Assembly: GCA_030549335.1 (NCBI GenBank)
Contig: JAUKPH010000027.1
Span: 124,001-188,000, forward strand
Reading direction: 5' to 3'
Source: Pontederia crassipes
Lineage: Eukaryota; Streptophyta; Magnoliopsida; Commelinales; Pontederiaceae
Length of the DNA: 64,000 bases
Each line of letters begins with the position of its first letter. Positions within the stretch are counted from its first letter, which is position 1. Below are positions 59,275-64,000 of this stretch, in pieces. The translations under genes and the position numbers were made by a program. The notes below the pieces were generated by a model. The model had not been told where the DNA came from, searched no databases, and saw only the letters and a list, made by a program, of their open reading frames with translations.

Positions 59275-62200
59275 ATGGTAGTTTCTCTTTCTTCGTTATT
59301 CTCGCTTCTTCTTGATGTGGGTCAGATTGAACACGGGGGATAAACTGGTACTTCGGATTGACAATTAGCAAAACAAGTTAGACCTGAATTGGGGGCGAAT
59401 CTCTTCAACAGTTTCGACTTTTAAGTGGAACTATACGTATTAGTAATTTATACAAGGCGGAAACAAGTTAGAACTTTTTTTGAATCAAAATACGTCTCGA
59501 GGATAACATTTATTTGATGAAAATCTGACTCTGCTTTCTCCAATCCCATGAAATGCAAATAACTGAATAATGAAGACATAGAATGTGTGCCTCGTGCTGT
59601 ATGCTGATATCTAGTCGTATAATCTATTCAATGGCTTACACGATCCTCACCTAGAGTATTATAGCATTTGACAAGTAAGGGCTAGTGAGTGATGTATGTT
59701 GTATCATGGTTTAAATATCACTTATAGTTTGTTTTGTATATCTCAGAATTTCATTGTTGGAGCATTCAAAGCGCTCTGCAACATTTCAATCACCATCTCA
59801 GATGGAAAAACTAGGAAACAGGTAAAGAATACTAGTGAAACTGCTATTTTTGGTAATATTAACTTAAATAAGCAAGATTTGGTCTCATATGACCAAGTTA
59901 CCTAAAAAGTATATCATCACAAAATTTTCAGTTGTTTGTACTACTACCTTGTGCATCTTGGGTGATAGTTACTGGTTGATAAAATTTTTGTTTGACATTA
60001 TATCTTAACTTTACAACATCCTTGTTTGATATCAGTAGAAGTTAAACTTTCAAATAGATGAATTGACCAAATATCTGAGTGCATTTAAAACCCTTTTTCT
60101 AGGTTCCTATAAAAAGGGATAATGGGAAGACTGCAATGGTCCCACTTTTTCAAAGCCATGAACACATTTCTGGGGAGGTAATGAAAATTTTATCTACTAC
60201 CCTATGTACTGTTATACTCAATCAATTTGCACAGTTCCTTTGATAACGTCTTGGTTAATATAATGCTCTTATAAATATTTGTGCAGGTGCATGTCGAACC
60301 TCTCCAAGGAAGAAAAATGGAACATAATGGTGTAAAAATTGAGCTTCTTGGACAAATAGGTTCTTATAAACTTTCTCGTTGATTATATAAAATCAATAAA
60401 TGTCGGACACATTATTGACCATTCTTTTTTACCCCAAATAAATAAATAAAAGTTCATTGTTCTAACAAATGTTTACTAAAACATATTATGATTTACATCC
60501 ACATATGTAGATGGACTTGATTGTTTTTCTGTGAAATGGAAAAGGATGGATACCAGTAACCATACGCTTTATTAGAATGATGAAACTTTGCATTTGCCTG
60601 TTACAATCTGAGTAAAAATATTAAATCCTCATCCATTCCCTCACCCTTTTCTCCACTACAGCTACTATATTCTCTACAATACTTTTTCTCCTTGAGAAAT
60701 GCATCCATTCTGTTGGAGTCAAATACACAACCTTGAAATTGGCAGTCAACAAATATGACACTATCGAAATTTTGACATTGTACTCTATTGATTGACATGA
60801 GAGTATCAAGCATTGAGGTTTCCGTCAGAAATCTTGTTGCTTCTGAAAGTGGAGTTTGCAAATTTTGTAATACTCATGTCTATGTTGGTAAGAGAACTGA
60901 TATTATCATCATATTTTTACCTAAAATTGTGCATACCAGTTCTTCCATTTTCTTCAAACTAACTGTTGTCAGTACCAGAACACAGACAAATTTAATCCAA
61001 AGTTAAAGAGTGTATTGGTGTAAGAGCATCAAATGAAGGGGGGCATAATGTAACGTCATGAAAAAGATGTGAATTTTCAGGTTAATATAAACCTACAAGT
61101 TCATTGACACACGTGTTTCCATTCTAGATAAATAAATTTAATTTGACGTAAAAAGTGAAAGGCAGGCGTGTGAGAGAAATTGAAAATTTTCAACTTATGA
61201 GAATCTATGGGACTTCGTGTTGAGATTGCTTTGTACATCTTATATCGTATTATTTCATTTGGTCTCCTCACTGATTTGGTATGCAAGCATATAATCTTAT
61301 GATTTATTCATTTTCCTTGCTTTTTGCAGAGCTCTATGTTGACAGAAACAATTTTTATGATTTTACATCTCTGGGTGAGTTTTTATTTCACATCTTCCTT
61401 CTGAAAAGAGAATAAGTTCAATGTTATTGTTTTGCTCAAGTGCAACCGAGGGATATGTAGCAAACAATCATTCCATTTATCACATGTTTCATAGAACAAC
61501 AACAACAACAACAAAGCCTTATCCCACTAGGTGGGGTCGGCTACATGGATCATACGACGCCATATTCGTTGATCCAATGTTCATGAGATTCGACAGGGTT
61601 TTACGCTGGCTGTCGGGGCCTAACACAACCCTCCTCCTTTATCCGGGCTTGGGACCGGTTATAAAACATAGGCGGAGTTACATGTTTCATAGAAGTTTTA
61701 AAAAAAATCAAGGCAATATTATTGTTTGGTGATCAGCAAGAAATCTGTAATATTTGATTGTTCTTTTGTCTGTGGTATTTCTTATGCAGTTCGAGAATTG
61801 GATGTTCCTGGTGAGATATATGAAAAGAAGTCATATCCATTTGAGTTCTCTACTGTTGAAATGCCTTATGAATCGTACAATGGGGCTAACGTGAGACTTA
61901 GGTAAGCACAACTGTATACATGTTTAAGGTTGTATGATGTTTTCTTCCATTTATTGTTTGCATTTGTTGGATATATATTAACTTTTTGCTACTTTATAAA
62001 AGTAGATCGGCTTATCCCTAGTCCATACCTTTCTTTCTCCTTTGACCACTTTCTGAAGAAATGGTGCAAAATACTTTGGTTATATAAACCATGGTTCATG
62101 TCATCACCAGAGAAGTAAATGGGCTTATCCCCAGTCCCATTCCTTTATCCTTTAATTATTTGCTTGGACCACTTGTTAAAGAAATGGTGCAAAGTACTTT

Positions 62201-64000
62201 GGTTATATAGGCCATGGTTCATTTATTTCATGAATCTTGTGATGTCAATTACCAATCCTTGAAAATTTATGAATTTTCAGGTCAGACAATGCTAAGGCAT
62301 GGTTTTTTAAGCTATCTTTTCTTACAAGTTTGCAGGTACATCTTGAAAGTAACAGTGAGTCGTAATTATGCCAACAAAATTGTGGAATTCCAAGAATTTT
62401 TTGTAAGCGACTTTCGTATTTCTGCATATGGAAAGCTTTATTTTTTAGTTACATATGAGCATAATCATTTTTGACACTTACGCCTCAATTCCAATGATAA
62501 TGTGTACTACTAATTACAGATTGTGGTGTATCAAAAGAACACTGAAGAAGGATTATATTATAGAAAAGGAATAAACTAATCTCCATCATATAAAGCTTAT
62601 AATTAATGTGTATGAAATAAAGATTAGGATTATTTATAATAATCATTCCACCAATGGTAGCGGACAGTGATTAAGGAAATAGTTGGAAATTAGGAGATGT
62701 GCAACGGTAGAGATGCGCTTGTAGAAGCAGTTATCCAAGTAGAGCTCCATCCTATAACTTCCTAGCTGCAGTCCATTAATTGCTCCATCCTGTGTCTGAA
62801 AACTCAATAATATAGGTTGTTTCCTGAACAATCTTTTGAGCCTCCACATGTCTTCTTTCTGAAATATGTAAAGGTTGATTCCTATCAGGTAACTTGACCA
62901 TCAAAGTAGGGACATGTAAGTTATAAACAACAACAAAGTCTTATCCCACTAGGTGGGGTCGGCTACATGGATCATACAACGCTTCGTTGATCCATGTTTA
63001 TGAGATTCGACAGGGACATGTAAGTTATAAAATATGGAAATCTTCTTTCAAAAGAAGCAGAAAATTTGAGTATTCTAGAAACATGATAAATTTAATTTTA
63101 GAATTCTTTTATAGATTTCACAGGATTAATAGTTAATGATTACTTAACAGCTTGTTGGATGTGTCACGGAAAGTGAACCTTTGGTTCAAGTCACTCTTTT
63201 GGTGGCAAAGAGGTCTTGAGCTCTAGAAAACAGCAGTATTACTTGAGCTGTTTTGATCAGACTTTTCTGCATTCTTGGTCATGAGATACCTGTGTTGATT
63301 TGGCATGTTTTACTTGGGGGTGTTTTACAGAATGTCATGATGTTACTATGCATTCTTTACAAGGATAACTACCAAACTAAAATATTCTGTATATGGTGCT
63401 ATCTTTGATATTGAGTAGTGTTATATTGTCGTTTTGTTCTAATGGCCTTCTGTTGGCCTTTCTATCAAACTTCTTTTGTAACTCACAATATTAGTAATGG
63501 AACTTTTGAATGACTACCTTCTTGCTAGTCGTCCTTTCTTGTTTCAAAAAAATAAATAAATAATGACATTTGATTAACTTTGTTGTTTCCATTTTCATCA
63601 GGTCCGCAACTACACTCCTCTTCCAACAATCAACAACAGCATCAAGGTTAGTGTTTTTCCGTATTTTCACTCATCCTTCACCATTGGAGTTGTGAATTAT
63701 CGACTGCAGATGCCCCAACAGTATTTGGATATACAGAAGGAATTTAAACTATTTATGTTGATTAGTATATTAGTCTTGGAAACTTTGAATTTGGTTATAG
63801 ATGACAGGGACGAAAGGGAAAGATGCTGATTATATGTGATAATTATATGCACAACTAAGTGTTCAGGTTTAACATTCAACATTTTCTTTCATTTGGTATT
63901 TCAACCAATATGTTGCAAGATGATAAATACAAAAGGTAAAGATTGTGGATAAAATGTGAGGGTAAATTTCACCATGGACCCTCAACTTCACATGTTTTTC
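59275..64000 (+). CDS. VPS26: Retromer subunit VPS26, 5' part (runs off the right edge)
   Basis: VPS26 is the arrestin-fold subunit of the retromer core (VPS26-VPS29-VPS35) that recycles sorting receptors from endosomes. Eight coding exons are seen: 59,275-59,277; 59,747-59,821; 60,103-60,177; 60,287-60,359; 61,330-61,374; 61,790-61,901; 62,336-62,402; 63,602-63,646. All introns are GT-AG and the joined frame gives about 165 residues, roughly the first half of a ~300-residue family. Conserved runs: CNISITISDGKTRKQV, VPLFQSHEHISG, VKIELLGQI, NNFYDFTSLVRELDVPGEIY, YPFEFSTVEMPYESYNG, VRLRYILKVTVSRNY and VRNYTPLPTINNSIK. The start codon is placed alone at the end of exon 1 because splicing then gives MNFIVGAFK, matching the usual plant start. 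An upstream in-frame Met at 59,696 would give an unfamiliar leader. No stop or frameshift is seen. Confidence 0.95.
61482..61694 (-). mobile_element. Au-type SINE in VPS26 intron 5, with 15-bp TSD
   Basis: ACATGTTTCATAGAA occurs at 61,482-61,496 and 61,680-61,694. Between them 183 bases read on the minus strand from CTCCGCCTATGTTTTATAACC to a TTGTTGTTG tail, with TAGCCGACCCCACCTAGTGG before the tail, the signature of the plant Au SINE family. It appears nearly full length and lies antisense to the gene. Confidence 0.88.
61998..62222 (+). repeat. Imperfect tandem duplication in VPS26 intron 6
   Basis: GGCTTATCCCTAGTCC...AAGAAATGGTGCAAAATACTTT...CCATGGTTCAT recurs about 107-112 bases later as GGCTTATCCCCAGTCC...AAGAAATGGTGCAAAGTACTTT...CCATGGTTCAT. 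It probably has no effect on splicing since it lies mid-intron. Confidence 0.8.
62909..63030 (-). mobile_element. 5'-truncated Au-type SINE in VPS26 intron 7, with 19-bp TSD
   Basis: GGGACATGTAAGTTATAAA occurs at 62,909-62,927 and 63,012-63,030. The 83 or so bases between carry the same 3' half as the SINE in intron 5, including TCCCACTAGGTGGGGTCGGC on the plus strand. Also antisense. Truncation at the 5' end is usual for incomplete reverse transcription. Confidence 0.87.

Noticed and set aside
58862-59281. 139-codon ORF before VPS26 as a separate gene
   Set aside because: It overlaps other open frames in a CT-rich leader and has no domain. The splice model explains the region as the 5' leader.
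59696-59905. VPS26 translation starting at the Met at 59,696
   Set aside because: It would add an unfamiliar hydrophobic leader, while splicing ATG at 59,275 to 59,747 gives the conserved start of the family.
61421-61732. 103-codon ORF in VPS26 intron 5
   Set aside because: It is produced by the antisense SINE and its (CAA)n stretch, a frequent false gene in plant annotation.
1-64000. An undescribed multi-gene system or gene cluster
   Set aside because: Apart from PRS4 and VPS26, all recognisable coding sequence is transposon-derived and mostly broken. Nothing supports a novel operon-like or defence-like assembly.

Overview
This window looks like nuclear DNA from a flowering plant. It is AT-rich, densely filled with retrotransposon and DNA-transposon debris, and carries two intron-containing genes whose proteins are recognisably plant-like. 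I cannot name the species. Nothing suggests bacterial, viral or organellar DNA.

Only two host genes are supported. The first (42,888-45,843, + strand) has seven coding exons that join in frame into a 323-residue class II ribose-phosphate pyrophosphokinase of the plant PRS4 type, with the PRPP-binding loop intact. The second (59,275 to beyond the right edge, + strand) is the N-terminal half of the retromer subunit VPS26. Its start codon appears to be the last three bases of exon 1. Two of its introns hold antisense Au-type SINEs with clear target-site duplications.

The rest is transposon stratigraphy. 1-9.0 kb: the 5' part of a minus-strand Ty3/gypsy-like element with a very long LTR (4,332-8,991), a primer-binding site, a coiled-coil ORF and a decayed Athila ORF1/plant-transposon-protein ORF. 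9.0-10.9 kb: a truncated LTR of another gypsy family. 11.2-12.9 kb: a non-autonomous CACTA element with TSD GGT. 13-19 kb: GC-rich islands, an AT-rich inverted-repeat pair, and a PIF/Harbinger-type MITE with TSD TTA. 19.1-23.4 kb: a minus-strand L1-type LINE split by a 2.56-kb solo LTR (TSD AAAAT). 23.4-31.0 kb: a structurally complete but coding-dead Ty1/copia element (TSD ATGTT). 32.5-38.7 kb: five tandem copies of a ~1.27-kb unit arranged as an alternating A-B-A-B-A higher-order array. 39.9-41.4 kb: an older relative of the CACTA element. 46.2-48.0 kb: a probable minus-strand solo LTR. 48.1-50.4 kb: the 3' part of a LINE carrying a MITE. 51.7-56.0 kb: a decayed copia copy without recognisable LTRs, bounded by a 35-bp direct repeat.

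The two host genes have no evident functional link. PRS4 supplies PRPP for nucleotide, histidine and tryptophan synthesis, and VPS26 works in endosomal protein sorting. I did not find a new multi-gene system. The most interesting signals are the higher-order tandem array, the recurring CACGGCCGTG-type islands inside long LTRs, the nested insertions that can be dated relative to each other, the odd 35-bp flanks of the second copia copy, and the VPS26 start codon sitting at an exon end.
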